A stretch of DNA of 42,685 bases from Ferruginibacter sp. (GTDB lineage Bacteria; Bacteroidota; Bacteroidia; Chitinophagales; Chitinophagaceae): NCBI GenBank assembly GCA_014379625.1, contig JACMLJ010000029.1, positions 1 through 42,685 on the forward strand, given 5' to 3'. The notes under the pieces are model-generated. The model was given only the letters and a program-made list of their open reading frames with translations, did not search any database and was not told the origin of the DNA. The position numbers were made by a program, and so were the translations under genes. Every line of letters begins with the position of its first letter. Position 1 is the stretch's first letter. Below, piece by piece: positions 1 through 8,742 of the stretch.

Positions 1-1
1 C

Positions 2-142
2 CAATTAGAAAACGGAACCGTAACTACCAATGAATACTTGACTTACCTTAATGCCGAAGACCAAGCAAAACAAATGCAGTTATTACACGAAATGCAATTA
101 CTAATGGCACAATTTAATTATCAAACTACTTTAGGAAACTAA
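2..142 (+). CDS. C-terminal end of a TolC-family outer-membrane efflux protein (5' truncated by window edge)
   Basis: An open frame runs from the window edge to TAA at 140-142, giving 46 residues. The sequence ends QLLMAQFNYQTTLGN and is preceded by a helical stretch rich in Q, L and E, which resembles the last helix of Bacteroidota TolC-like proteins that export substrates across the outer membrane with an RND or HlyD partner. The next start codon, 20 bases downstream, opens a lipoprotein of the kind seen on HlyD adaptors, which fits an efflux operon. Base composition is visibly A+T-richer than the rest of the window. The family call rests on a short tail only, so it is moderate. Confidence 0.6.
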   Translation, partial: QLENGTVTTNEYLTYLNAEDQAKQMQLLHEMQLLMAQFNYQTTLGN

Positions 143-162
143 TAAAAATAATCAAACAAAAA

Positions 163-297
163 ATGAAAAATTTTAAAATAATCACCATAACTGCAAGCAT
201 CATTCTATTGGTTACTTCTTGCAAAAACAAACAAAACAATTTTGACAACACAGCATATGGCACTAAACAAATGAATGGTAAAAAAGTAATGGTGTAA
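163..297 (+). pseudogene. N-terminal fragment of a lipoprotein (HlyD-type adaptor) fused in frame to argS
   Basis: ATG at 163 opens a typical lipoprotein signal: positively charged start, hydrophobic core, then lipobox LLVTSC followed by KNKQNNFD. That pattern matches the beginning of periplasmic adaptor subunits of efflux pumps, and it follows the TolC-like tail directly. After about 30 codons the sequence no longer looks like an adaptor; it changes to TKQMNGKKVMV, which is arginyl-tRNA synthetase sequence, and reaches TAA at 295-297. The lipoprotein frame and the argS frame are the same. The switch lies at roughly 240-270. It is either a real recombination that left a dead fusion, or a chimeric assembly joint. 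The adaptor assignment is inferred from signal and neighbour, not from a domain. Confidence 0.5.
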
Positions 298-1857
298 TAC
301 GCTTCGCCCAATACCAATAAACCTTTACATCTTGGGCATTTAAGAAATATTTTTTTAGGATGGAGTGTAGCGGAAATTTTAAAAGCCAATGGTTACGAAG
401 TCATAAAAAGCTGTATTGTAAACGACCGGGGAATTCATATTTGCAAGAGTATGATCGCCTGGCAGAAATATTCCAATGGGGCAACGCCGCAATCAACCGG
501 CATTAAGGGTGATCATCTGGTAGGTGATTATTATGTAAGGTTTGAAAATGACCTGAAAGCTGAAAGCCAGGTACTGATCAACAAAATTAAGATGGCAGAC
601 CTTTGCGATTTTACCGGCGCCGAACTGGAGAAGCTGGATAAATTACTGGTTGCATTAACTAAATTAGATGAAATTAAGGATGAAGAAAAGATCAGCAAAC
701 TACACGATGAGATAAAAGAACTGGCGCGGAACAATACCAGGGTGATGGCAGAAGCGAAACAGATGTTGCTTGAATGGGAAGAAGGGAAACCGGAAGTTAT
801 TGAGCTTTGGAAAAAAATGAATGGCTGGGTATATGAAGGCTTTGACATTACCTACAAACGCATTGGCAGTGACTTTGATAAGATCTATTATGAAAGCAAT
901 ACCTACCTGCTGGGAAAGGAAATTGTTCAGCAGGGGCTGGAAAAAAATGTATTTTTTAAAAAAGAGGATGGCAGTATCTGGATAGACCTTACCGCTGATG
1001 GATTTGACGAAAAACTGGTGCAGCGTAAAGACGGGACGGCTGTTTACATCACGCAGGATATAGGACTTGCGCAACAGAAATATGAACAATATAAAATTGA
1101 CCAAAGCATTTATGTGATCGGAAATGAACAAAACTATCATATAAAAGTGCTGCAACTGATCTGTAAAAAATTAGGCATGCCCAGTGCAGATAATATTTTT
1201 CACCTGAGTTATGGCATGGTTGAATTAACCACCGGAAAAATGAAGAGCCGGGAGGGCACGGTGGTTGATGCGGATGAAATAGTGGATGAAATGGTGAGCA
1301 CTTCCCAACGACTCACTGAAGAACTGGGGAAAGTAAAAGATTTTACTGCGGAAGAACTAAAAGACCTCTATGACACTATTGGACTGGGTGCGATGAAATT
1401 TTACCTGTTGCGGGTGGATCCAAAGAAAACCATGGTTTTTAACCCCGAAGAGAGTATCGACTTTCATGGTTTTACCGCGCCTTTTGTTCAGTATACCTAT
1501 GCAAGGATAAAAAGTATTTTAAGGAAAGAAATGATAAATAGTGAAGGGTCAATGGTGAATGGTGAAAACAGTGATAGCCAAAACAATTTGCACAAACTGG
1601 AGAAAGAGGTAGTGATGAATTTAGAGCAATATCCCGGTATGCTGGAACAGGCCGGCGATGAACACAATCCTTCGGTGATCGCCAATTATGTTTTTAATTT
1701 AGCCAAAACATTTAACTCATTTTATTCAGCACATTCCATCAGCAACGCCGAAACGGAAGAAAAAAAACAACTGCGTTTACGGATAGCCGGTATGACTGCC
1801 AATACCATTAAAAACGGTATGCAGTTGTTGGGGATAGGGGTGCCGGAGAGGATGTAA
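271..1857 (+). pseudogene. argS: Arginyl-tRNA synthetase, N-terminally truncated and interrupted by an in-frame TAA
   Basis: Class I synthetase that charges tRNA-Arg with arginine in the cytoplasm. Recognisable sequence starts at NGKKVMV (271-294), is broken by TAA at 295-297 where the family usually has Glu (VMVEYxSPN), and continues in the same frame with YASPNTNKPLHLGHLRN, which contains the HIGH-type motif HLGH. Further on come the KMSKS-type motif GKMKSREGTVVDADE and the C-terminal DALR anticodon-binding region ending GIGVPERM. The first ~70-100 residues (Add-1 domain) are absent. The Met at 451 is internal (CKSMIAWQ) and not a credible start, although it opens a long frame. A degenerate 7-bp repeat lies inside the coding region at 1540-1567. 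Since argS is essential, either an intact copy exists elsewhere or this end of the contig is misassembled. Confidence 0.7.
1540..1567 (+). repeat. Four degenerate 7-bp units inside argS
   Basis: The units are AGTGAAG, GGTCAAT, GGTGAAT and GGTGAAA, the same heptamer family found between genes at 22834, 33957, 34134 and 40159. They are translated in frame as roughly NSEGSMVNGEN, between RIKSILRKE and LHKLEKEVV. Pure GGTGAAT repeats of 21 bases or more contain TGA in every frame; here the substitutions keep the frame open. Confidence 0.7.
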
Positions 1858-1863
1858 ACCTAT

Positions 1864-1889
1864 ACAGTTGCCTGGCGGAAGGTAACTGT
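1864..1889. terminator. Hairpin between convergent argS and RmlD-like gene
   Basis: ACAGTTGCCT and AGGTAACTGT form a 10-bp stem with one G-T pair around a 6-base loop, seven bases after the argS stop. No U-tract follows on either strand, so function as a terminator is only suggested by its position between converging genes. Confidence 0.35.
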
Positions 1890-1984
1890 GTAGATGTTTG
1901 CTGAGAGACTGTAACAAGAAAGGCAGCCAAATATCCAGTTAAAATACTGCTCAATTATTCGCAGGCTGTTTGAAGGCCTCCCCT

Positions 1985-2884
1985 TCAGGGGCCGGGGGCC
2001 ATCTTTTTCAATCCATCTTTAAAACCCAATGGATTAAAACCCAGTTCCTGTTTAGCCTTTTCAATAATAAACCCTGTTTTGCCCGGTCGTTTGGCAGGTT
2101 GGGTAAAAAGGGTTGCATCCACTTTTTCGATCAATGATTTTTCTAACCCCAGAAATTCTGCAGTAGTTATTGCCATATCATAAGGGCTAAGCATTTCTTG
2201 TCCGGAAATATGATAAATACCGGTTGCATTTTTTTCAAGTGCCAGTAAAATACCCATTGCGAGGTCTTCTACATAAGTTGGCGTGCGCCATTGATCGCTA
2301 ACTACCTGTATTTTTTTTCCTTCGGTCAAACTTTTTTGAACCCAGCTAATGATATTATTTCTGTTGCCGGTTAATATATTCCCATACACCAACACTGTTC
2401 TTATTATACACCATCGCAATTCGAATTCCATTACAGATTTTTCGGCTGCCAGTTTGCTGCACCCATAATAATTTACAGGCCCCGGAACAGCAGTCTCCGC
2501 ATAAGGGCCATTCATGCCATCAAAGACAAAATCCGTAGAAATATACATAAAACGGGCATGGATAGCTTCCGCAGCGTTTATTAGAAAACGGGTTGCGGTA
2601 ACATTGGTATTCCAGCAGGCAACCGGATCTGTTTCACAGTCATCCACCTGTGTTATGGCAGCAGTATGTATAATTATGCCGGGCTGGTGAAGCCCCATAA
2701 AGGCAGTTACCTCCATACCATTGGTTATATCAAGCGGAAAATATTGAAATTTATCCGAAGAAGAGAAAGGTAAGCGGCAAACACCTCTGCCCGTTGCAAT
2801 TACTTCGTGGGCGGTGGTTTCGATCAACAACTTTAGCATATGCTGGCCCAGCAATCCATTTGCTCCTGTAACGAGTATCTTCAT
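1985..2884 (-). CDS. RmlD-like NAD(P)-dependent sugar-nucleotide reductase / epimerase family protein
   Basis: Extended short-chain dehydrogenase of 299 residues, the usual size of dTDP-4-dehydrorhamnose reductase (RmlD/RfbD). The N-terminal Rossmann motif is TGANGLLGQ (residues ~6-14). The stretch YISTDFVFDG carries the catalytic Ser/Thr, and NYYGCSKLAAEK the YxxxK catalytic pair. DDCETDP and TPTYVEDLA are typical of RmlD. The family reduces dTDP-4-keto-L-rhamnose or acts on similar nucleotide sugars in the cytoplasm. No other rhamnose gene (rmlA, rmlB, rmlC) is adjacent, so the exact substrate is open. It is transcribed divergently from pfkA and stands alone. ATG at 2884 puts the glycine motif at the expected distance. 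Confidence 0.8.
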   Translation of the reverse strand: MKILVTGANGLLGQHMLKLLIETTAHEVIATGRGVCRLPFSSSDKFQYFPLDITNGMEVTAFMGLHQPGIIIHTAAITQVDDCETDPVACWNTNVTATRFLINAAEAIHARFMYISTDFVFDGMNGPYAETAVPGPVNYYGCSKLAAEKSVMEFELRWCIIRTVLVYGNILTGNRNNIISWVQKSLTEGKKIQVVSDQWRTPTYVEDLAMGILLALEKNATGIYHISGQEMLSPYDMAITTAEFLGLEKSLIEKVDATLFTQPAKRPGKTGFIIEKAKQELGFNPLGFKDGLKKMAPGP

Positions 2885-3072
2885 AAATTAGCTGTGTAAA
2901 ATAAACAGATATGCGCAGAATAATAGCGGGCTGGTACCCGCAGCCCAATATCTCCAAATATCTTAAAGGATAAAAATAGTAACATTTTGTATGGACTCAA
3001 AAGAATATCAATAATAGGAGGAAACAATCACTTATCTTTTTAGTGGTTGAATTATTTTATTGCACCCGTCTA

Positions 3073-3101
3073 TTTTACCCCGGGCAACCAGTAGGGTAAA
3101 A
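3073..3101. repeat. Inverted repeat in the RmlD/pfkA intergenic region
   Basis: TTTTACCC and GGGTAAAA are perfect 8-bp arms separated by 13 bases. It sits mid-way between divergent genes, where an operator would be plausible; a terminator is less likely because both genes point away from it. No matching site was found elsewhere in the window. Confidence 0.3.
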
Positions 3102-3248
3102 AATTAACTAACTCCAGGCGGGAACACTGTTTTTTTTATTGGATACCTATTTTTACTTCCTTTACTATTAAAAGTTCTTGTAATTTACAATAGTTATTAA
3201 TTAAGATTAATAAAATGCAGCAGGGTTAACCGATTAACTTTAAATGTG

Positions 3249-3256
3249 TATTTTTG
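3249..3256 (+). promoter_or_regulatory. Candidate -7 box (TATTTTTG) upstream of pfkA
   Basis: Exact match to the Bacteroidota TAnnTTTG -7 consensus, 81 bases before the pfkA start. No clear TTG -33 element is seen at the expected spacing, so it is a candidate only. Confidence 0.35.
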
Positions 3257-3337
3257 ACATCTTTCCAGACGATCTGTTCAAAATAAACAACAGATTGTTC
3301 AATTAATATTAATACTTAACTGTTTTCATTATTATAT

Positions 3338-4321
3338 ATGAAAAAAAGAGTAACAAAAATTGGAGTGCTTACTTCAGGCGGCGATGCTCCCGGTATGAAC
3401 GCATGTATCAGGGCGGTAGTTCGCACAGGAATTTATCACGGAATGGATGTATTTGGTATTATGCGGGGTTATACCGGTATGGTAGAAAATGATATTTTTA
3501 AAATGGAAAGCCGGAGTGTAGCCAATATCATTCAAAGAGGCGGAACTGTTTTAAAAACTTCGCGGTGTAAAGATTTTTTTACGCCTGAAGGAAGAAAAAA
3601 GGCTTATGAAAATTTGACAGGACTTGGTATCAATGGCCTTGTGATTATTGGCGGAGATGGTAGTTTTCGGGGAGCGCAAACATTTAGCAACGAATATGAT
3701 ATTCCCTGTATAGGTTTACCGGGTACTATTGATAAGGATATTGCGGGTACTGATTTTACCATTGGTTTTGATACCGCGGTAAATACCGCAGTGGAAGCCA
3801 TCGATAAGATCAGGGATACCGCGGATGCACATGACCGGTTATTTATTATTGAAGTAATGGGCAGAGATGCCGGCTATATTGCACTGCACAGTGGAATTTC
3901 AACAGGAGCGGAGAACATTTTGATTCCCGAGCGTAAAACTGATATAGAAGAAATCATTAAACAGTTGGCTGAAAAAGAAAGAAGGCATAAATTAGTAAAT
4001 CTTATTGTAGTTGCAGAAGGCGATGAATTTGGAGGCGCCGATTATGTGGCCAAAATAATTAAAGAAAGGTTACCCATGCAGGAAGTAAGGGTTTGCATAC
4101 TGGGGCATATCCAGCGGGGCGGCTCACCCAGTTGCTTCGACCGGCTGATTGCAAGCAGGATGGGCTACTCTGCTGTAGAATGTTTTATGGAGGGAAGGTA
4201 CAATGTATTTGTAGGCATGGTAAATAACCGGATGCATTTTACGCCGCTAAATGAAGCTGTTAAGAAGAAACAACGCATCAGCGAAGAGTGGATGAAGATT
4301 GTAAAGATCCTTGCATCGTAA
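3338..4321 (+). CDS. pfkA: ATP-dependent 6-phosphofructokinase
   Basis: Converts fructose 6-phosphate and ATP to fructose 1,6-bisphosphate, the committed step of glycolysis, as a cytoplasmic homotetramer. At 327 residues it has the normal length for bacterial PfkA. Visible motifs are LTSGGDAPGMN (~residues 11-21, ATP binding), IIGGDGS (~101-107; Gly after GGD argues for ATP rather than pyrophosphate), PGTIDKDI (catalytic Asp) and FDTAVNTA, EVMGRD (substrate binding) and GHIQRGG. It is followed 97 bases later by pyruvate kinase on the same strand, so the two irreversible glycolytic enzymes are probably co-transcribed or co-regulated. The start is the first ATG, directly before the usual KKRVTKIGVLTSGG N-terminus. 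Confidence 0.95.
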   Translation: MKKRVTKIGVLTSGGDAPGMNACIRAVVRTGIYHGMDVFGIMRGYTGMVENDIFKMESRSVANIIQRGGTVLKTSRCKDFFTPEGRKKAYENLTGLGINGLVIIGGDGSFRGAQTFSNEYDIPCIGLPGTIDKDIAGTDFTIGFDTAVNTAVEAIDKIRDTADAHDRLFIIEVMGRDAGYIALHSGISTGAENILIPERKTDIEEIIKQLAEKERRHKLVNLIVVAEGDEFGGADYVAKIIKERLPMQEVRVCILGHIQRGGSPSCFDRLIASRMGYSAVECFMEGRYNVFVGMVNNRMHFTPLNEAVKKKQRISEEWMKIVKILAS

Positions 4322-4335
4322 ACTGTGACCCGCTG

Positions 4336-4391
4336 TATCGGGATCCAGCATCCGGTATCCAGCATCCAGTATCCACCATCCAGTATCCATA
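4336..4391. repeat. 7-bp tandem array between pfkA and pyk
   Basis: Eight units of consensus ATCCAGT/ATCCAGC fill most of the 97-base gap between pfkA and pyk; the first unit is degenerate. It differs in sequence from the GGTGAAT-type arrays but has the same 7-bp period. Confidence 0.8.
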
Positions 4392-4418
4392 TCTAACAAC
4401 TAATATCAAGATAAAATT

Positions 4419-5909
4419 ATGAGTAAAAATATTACCAAATACCTGCACCGGGATATGGATAAAGAAGCGGGTATACAGCATTCCATCAAAAAAACAAAAA
4501 TTGTCGCTACTGTTGGCCCGGCTTGTTCTACCCTCGAAAAATTATTAGAACTGGTAATTGCAGGTGTAAATGTTTTTCGTTTAAACTTCTCCCATGGATC
4601 CTATGAGGCCAAATCTGAAATTATAGAATTTATCAGGGAAATCAACAGAACCCAACCATTTAATATAGCTATTCTCGGTGATCTGCAGGGACCAAAATTA
4701 CGGGTGGGCGAACTTGAAAATGGCAAAATTGAACTGGTAGATGGCAGTGAATTTATATTTACTACGGAAAAGATGATCGGAACCACCGCTAAAATTTATG
4801 TATCCTATCCCAACCTTGCCCAGGATGTAAAAGTGGGCGAACGCATATTTTTAGATGATGGTAAAATGGAGTTGAGGGCGGAAGAGATTTTAAATGATAA
4901 AGAAGTGCGGGTATCTGTGACACTGGGTGGAATTTTAACACCAAAGAAAGGAGTGAATCTTCCTGATTCAGCGTTGACAATGCCATCGCTCACAGAAAAA
5001 GATATCGCAGATCTTGAATTTATCATTGAAAATAATCTCGACTGGGTAGCACTTTCTTTTGTAAGGAAAGCGAATGATATCATTGATCTCAAAAAACGCA
5101 TCAGGGAAAAAAACAGTAAAATAAAAGTAATTTCAAAAATTGAAATGCCCGAAGCGTTGAAAAATATACGGGACATTATTGTAGAAAGTGATGGTGTGAT
5201 GATTGCCCGGGGCGATTTGGGTGTAGAAGTGCCGGTAGAGCAGGTACCGCTGATTCAAAAAGAAATCATCCGTAAATGTATGCGCAGGGCAAAACCCGTA
5301 ATTGTTGCTACACAGATGATGGAGAGCATGATGGATCGTACCAAACCAAACCGTAGCGAAGTAACAGATGTTGCCAACGCGGTACTGGAAGGCGCGGATG
5401 CCGTGATGCTAAGCGGGGAAACCGCCATGGGGCATTACCCTACCCTGGTGGTGGAAATGATGAGTAAAATTATCCTGGAAGTGGAGCGCACGGCCTATGA
5501 TTACGACAGGGATGATATACTGGCACCCCAGGTGCACTCCCCTTCTTTATTAAGTGATGCGCTTTGTTACAGTGCCTGTAAACTTGCCAAAGATGTTAAT
5601 GCAAACGCCCTGATCGGTATGACGCAGACCGGGTATACCGGTTTTATCCTGAGTAGTTACCGGCCCAAGGCCCCGCTGTTTATTTTTAGTAAAGAGCGAA
5701 CACTCATCAATCAATTGAGTTTAAGCTGGGGGGTTCGTGCCATATTTTATGCCGAGGAAGAAAGTTTAGATACCATCATTTTTGACCAGGTGAATATATT
5801 AAAAGAAAGGGGCTTTATTAAAACCTCGGATGTAATAGTGAGTACCGGTAGCACGCCTACTAAACTTCATCTGCCTACAAATACAATAAAAATTACAGTG
5901 GTGGTGTAA
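4419..5909 (+). CDS. pyk: Pyruvate kinase
   Basis: Transfers the phosphate of phosphoenolpyruvate to ADP, giving pyruvate and ATP, at the end of glycolysis; cytoplasmic homotetramer. Of 496 residues, the first ~24 are an extension before the conserved KTKIVATVGPACSTLEKL. Then follow VFRLNFSHG, the B-domain around the GPKLRVG region, ISKIEMPEALKNI (catalytic Lys), MIARGDLGVEVP (metal site) and VATQMMESM with RSEVTDVANAVLEG. The C-terminal regulatory domain is present and ends with TNTIKITVVV; there is no extra PEP-utilizer domain. ATG at 4419 is used because the frame is open and close behind the repeat array; ATG at 4455 (MDKEAGIQ) is an alternative. Lies downstream of pfkA in the same orientation. 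Confidence 0.95.
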   Translation: MSKNITKYLHRDMDKEAGIQHSIKKTKIVATVGPACSTLEKLLELVIAGVNVFRLNFSHGSYEAKSEIIEFIREINRTQPFNIAILGDLQGPKLRVGELENGKIELVDGSEFIFTTEKMIGTTAKIYVSYPNLAQDVKVGERIFLDDGKMELRAEEILNDKEVRVSVTLGGILTPKKGVNLPDSALTMPSLTEKDIADLEFIIENNLDWVALSFVRKANDIIDLKKRIREKNSKIKVISKIEMPEALKNIRDIIVESDGVMIARGDLGVEVPVEQVPLIQKEIIRKCMRRAKPVIVATQMMESMMDRTKPNRSEVTDVANAVLEGADAVMLSGETAMGHYPTLVVEMMSKIILEVERTAYDYDRDDILAPQVHSPSLLSDALCYSACKLAKDVNANALIGMTQTGYTGFILSSYRPKAPLFIFSKERTLINQLSLSWGVRAIFYAEEESLDTIIFDQVNILKERGFIKTSDVIVSTGSTPTKLHLPTNTIKITVVV

Positions 5910-5934
5910 CCAGGGTTCGGACTGAGGGAGGCGT

Positions 5935-6408
5935 CTAAGGCTCCGACTGTATAAATTTCAGTAAATTTCGTTTTGCCTGGTTTTTAATTTTTCGCTGAAA
6001 AATTGAATTCCATCCTAATAATTCGCCTGTTAAGCCCAGGGCCTGCTTACTCCAGGCATGCAAACTGAAGGCATCGCTGTGTTCAATAATTTTTCCATCG
6101 GCGAAACGCATATTGGCCCTTACTTTATTTACTACCTTCCTCCCTGTTTTTGAAAATGTATAGGTAGCTACCCAGTCGCAGGTACAATATTCGTCATCTA
6201 ACGCGGTGATATTATCATAAGTCAAAGAAAAATCCCTTGCGTTTTTACAAAGCATCTCCCACATGTATTTTGCTTCATCTCCTTTAAGCAGTTCAAAAAC
6301 AGGGTCAAAAAAAACTATATCATCACTATAACAATTGTTCATGCGTAAATAGTCAAGTTTTTGAAAAGCAGTATAAAAATTACTGATCAATTCTTTATTG
6401 GTATCCAT
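5935..6408 (-). CDS. NTF2-like / SnoaL-like domain protein
   Basis: 157 residues with the look of the NTF2-like cone fold: N-terminal helix NKELISNFYTAFQKLD, then DDIVFFDPVFELLKGDEA and the strand pattern DWVATYTFSKTGRKVVNKV followed by FADGKIIEHSDAFSLHAW. Members include ketosteroid isomerase-like enzymes and many small-ligand binding proteins; residues here do not reveal a reaction. The basic C-terminal tail (IFQRKIKNQAKRNLLKF) is unusual for a soluble enzyme and may bind nucleic acid or membrane, but that is speculation. Converges with pyk (25 bases between stops) and is divergent from the CocE-like hydrolase. Confidence 0.7.
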   Translation of the reverse strand: MDTNKELISNFYTAFQKLDYLRMNNCYSDDIVFFDPVFELLKGDEAKYMWEMLCKNARDFSLTYDNITALDDEYCTCDWVATYTFSKTGRKVVNKVRANMRFADGKIIEHSDAFSLHAWSKQALGLTGELLGWNSIFQRKIKNQAKRNLLKFIQSEP

Positions 6409-6457
6409 TTTAATACTGGTTTAGTTTCATTAAATTTATCTTTTAAAATAATCATAT

Positions 6458-8356
6458 ATGATAAGATATTCTCTTTTCCTTGCATTTTTCCTTTCCCGTA
6501 TTGCAGTATTGGCTCAAAATGCCGACCGCACCTGGTTTCTAAACAATTATACAAAAATTGAACGACAAATACCCATGCGGGATGGTGTTAAATTATTCAC
6601 TTCTATTTATATCCCCAAAGACAAATCAGAAAAACATCCTTTCCTGATAACCCGTACCCCTTATTCATGTTCGCCTTACGGAGAAGATAAATTTGCACCA
6701 CTGTGGAACGATTACCAGATGGCTTATGCGAAAGAAAATTATATACTGGTAACGCAGGATGTACGGGGGCGTTATATGAGTGAGGGAGAATTTATGGATG
6801 TTCGCCCGTTTATTAAAGATAAAAAGACAGTGAAGGATATCGATGAAGCAAGCGATACTTATGATGCCATTGACTGGCTTATAAAAAATATTGATGACAA
6901 CAACGGAAACGTTGGAGCGGTAGGCATTTCCTATCCTGGCTTTTATGCTACAGAAGCTGCATTGAGCGGCCATCCTGCGTTAAAAGCAGTTAGTCCGCAA
7001 GCCCCGGTAACCGACTGGTTTATAGGAGATGATTTTCATCACAATGGTGTATTTTTTGCCATGGATGGATTTTCCTTCTATTCCACATTTGGCAAACCTC
7101 ATCCCAAACCCACTATGAATTATGGCAGGGGATTCATTACGCCTATAAAAGACAATTATAAATTTTATTTGCAAACCGGCGCTGTAAAAAATTTAGCCGC
7201 CCTCATAGGGGATAGCATTAAATTTTGGCACGAACTATACCGTCACCCTAACTATGACGAATGGTGGAAGGCAAGAAATGCCCGGGCAGGATTGTATAAT
7301 GTAAAACCGGCCATGCTTTGGGTGGGGGGATTGTTTGATGCAGAGGATTGCTGGGGCGCCTGGAATTCGTACAAAGCCTGTGAAAAGCAAAGTTCCCAAA
7401 CCAATAGCAAAATTGTAATGGGCCCCTGGTACCATGGCCAGTGGAGCCGTGAAGGGAGCTTTTTGGGCAATATTCGTTTTGCCTCCAATACCTCAGCCTG
7501 GTACCAGCAAAATTATGAGATCCCGTTTTTTAATTATTACCTGAAAGGAAAGGGTAATGCAGACGCTATTGCTGAAGCAAATATATTTTTCACCGGCGAA
7601 AACAACTGGAAAAAATTAGCGAGCTGGCCACCACAAAATGTGGAATACAAACCCCTTTATATCCAGGCTGATGACAAATTATCTTTTGAAAAGACAGTTT
7701 CAAAAACAGCAGCAGGTAGTACAAAAATGGGTACACCCAACTTTAGTGAATATATCAGCGACCCATTCCATCCTGTTCCATATACTGAAGATGTACACAA
7801 CCGCCGGACAAGGGAATATATGACAGACGATCAGCGCTTTGCCTCCAGGAGGCCTGATGTACTTACATTTGAAACTCCTGTACTGGAGGAGGAGCTTAGT
7901 TTGGCCGGCCCGTTGATTGCCGAACTGGTAACGAGCATCAGTACCACCGATGCTGACTTTGTGGTTAAACTGATCGATGTCTTCCCGGATGATTTCCAAT
8001 ACGATACTGTTATAAAAGGTAGTGACAATGATTACCCGATGGGTGGTTATCAAATGCTGGTAAGGGCCGAGATCATGAGGGGTAAATTCAGGAATAGTTT
8101 TGAGAAACCCGAACCATTTGTACCCAACAAGATCACCACGGTAAAGTATGAATTGCCCGATATAGCGCATACTTTTAAAAAAGGGCACCGGCTAATGATA
8201 CAGGTACAAAGCACCTGGTTTCCGCTTGCAGACAGGAACCCGCAAAAGTTTATGAATATTTATACTGCCGATGACAATGATTTTCAAAAATCGCTTATCC
8301 GGATTTATCATAGTGGCATCAATCAAACAAAGTTTATTTTACCTGTTTTGAAGTAG
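6458..8356 (+). CDS. Exported CocE/NonD-family (X-Pro dipeptidyl-peptidase S15-like) hydrolase
   Basis: 632-residue serine hydrolase with an N-terminal signal peptide (RYSLFLAFFLSRIAVLAQ, cleavage likely after Ala-Gln), so periplasmic or outside. Domain order is that of cocaine esterase/glutaryl-7-ACA acylase: alpha/beta-hydrolase core with IPMRDGVKLFTSIYIP, TQDVRGRYMSEGEF and nucleophile elbow GISYPG (Ser ~158). The catalytic Asp is probably in GGLFDAEDCWG (~293) and the His in GPWYHGQWS (~325). A C-terminal jelly-roll domain (from ~residue 400; VLTFETPVLEEELSLAGP, DFVVKLIDVFPD) follows. The family cleaves esters or amides, including X-Pro dipeptides; which of these applies here cannot be told. 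Stands alone, divergent from the NTF2-like gene. Confidence 0.88.
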   Translation: MIRYSLFLAFFLSRIAVLAQNADRTWFLNNYTKIERQIPMRDGVKLFTSIYIPKDKSEKHPFLITRTPYSCSPYGEDKFAPLWNDYQMAYAKENYILVTQDVRGRYMSEGEFMDVRPFIKDKKTVKDIDEASDTYDAIDWLIKNIDDNNGNVGAVGISYPGFYATEAALSGHPALKAVSPQAPVTDWFIGDDFHHNGVFFAMDGFSFYSTFGKPHPKPTMNYGRGFITPIKDNYKFYLQTGAVKNLAALIGDSIKFWHELYRHPNYDEWWKARNARAGLYNVKPAMLWVGGLFDAEDCWGAWNSYKACEKQSSQTNSKIVMGPWYHGQWSREGSFLGNIRFASNTSAWYQQNYEIPFFNYYLKGKGNADAIAEANIFFTGENNWKKLASWPPQNVEYKPLYIQADDKLSFEKTVSKTAAGSTKMGTPNFSEYISDPFHPVPYTEDVHNRRTREYMTDDQRFASRRPDVLTFETPVLEEELSLAGPLIAELVTSISTTDADFVVKLIDVFPDDFQYDTVIKGSDNDYPMGGYQMLVRAEIMRGKFRNSFEKPEPFVPNKITTVKYELPDIAHTFKKGHRLMIQVQSTWFPLADRNPQKFMNIYTADDNDFQKSLIRIYHSGINQTKFILPVLK

Positions 8357-8742
8357 CAGGCAAATCTGGCGGTAAATACATCGTTGTAAACACCCGATAC
8401 AAGCTCCGGCCCGGTAAAACTTTCAGGTATGGGCAAAAAAAAGGGCCAGAATAGAAATTCAGCCCGTTTTAAATCCAATATCCTATGAAAAACCAAAGTA
8501 TTAACGCCGGTTTGCTGATCATATTGTGATAAGCGTTAAATTAATTAGTTTATTTTTTGTGTAGGGGGTTCAGTTTAAGCAAATGGTACGGACTAAAATA
8601 TTCTATTGCAAATATCTGTGATGCGGTCCATCCATCTGCAATTTCGCCGTACCAGCGATACAATTTAAAATAGTTTCCTAATCCGGGAAGGTATTCATGG
8701 GAAATTAGGCCGTAATGACGGTCGGTATTGCATTATCATCAA
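8357..8742. other. 386-bp region between CocE-like hydrolase and SDR
   Basis: The 190 bases after the hydrolase hold nothing recognisable. The part at 8550-8732 carries a protein-like frame on the minus strand without a start codon, listed separately. Confidence 0.5.
8550..8732 (-). pseudogene. Possible gene remnant downstream of the SDR (no start codon)
   Basis: A stop-to-stop frame of 60 codons reads, among others, HYGLISHEYLPGLGNYF, LYRWYGEIADGW and IFAIEYFSPYHLLKLNP before TAA. The aromatic-rich, non-repetitive composition looks like real protein, but no ATG, GTG or TTG opens it. ATG codons at 8739 and 8733, three bases after the SDR stop, lie one frame away, so one lost or gained base near 8710-8731 would turn it into a ~63-residue gene tightly linked to the SDR. 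Alternatives are a fragment of a larger lost gene or a chance open frame. I do not recognise the family. Confidence 0.35.

Larger units (their letters stand above)
2885..3337. other. 453-bp divergent intergenic region (RmlD-like gene / pfkA)
   Basis: No gene is visible. It must carry the promoters of both flanking genes. A small inverted repeat lies at 3073-3101 and one -7-like box at 3249-3256; the stretch is A+T rich with many stops in all frames. Confidence 0.6.

Noticed and set aside
451..1857. Complete 468-residue argS starting at Met 451
   Set aside because: Met 451 lies inside the conserved CKSMIAWQ segment, and argS sequence with the HIGH-type motif continues in frame upstream to about 271, so this is not a true start.
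7700..8188. 162-residue minus-strand ORF inside the CocE-like gene
   Set aside because: Shadow frame of a well-supported gene with clear motifs on the plus strand.
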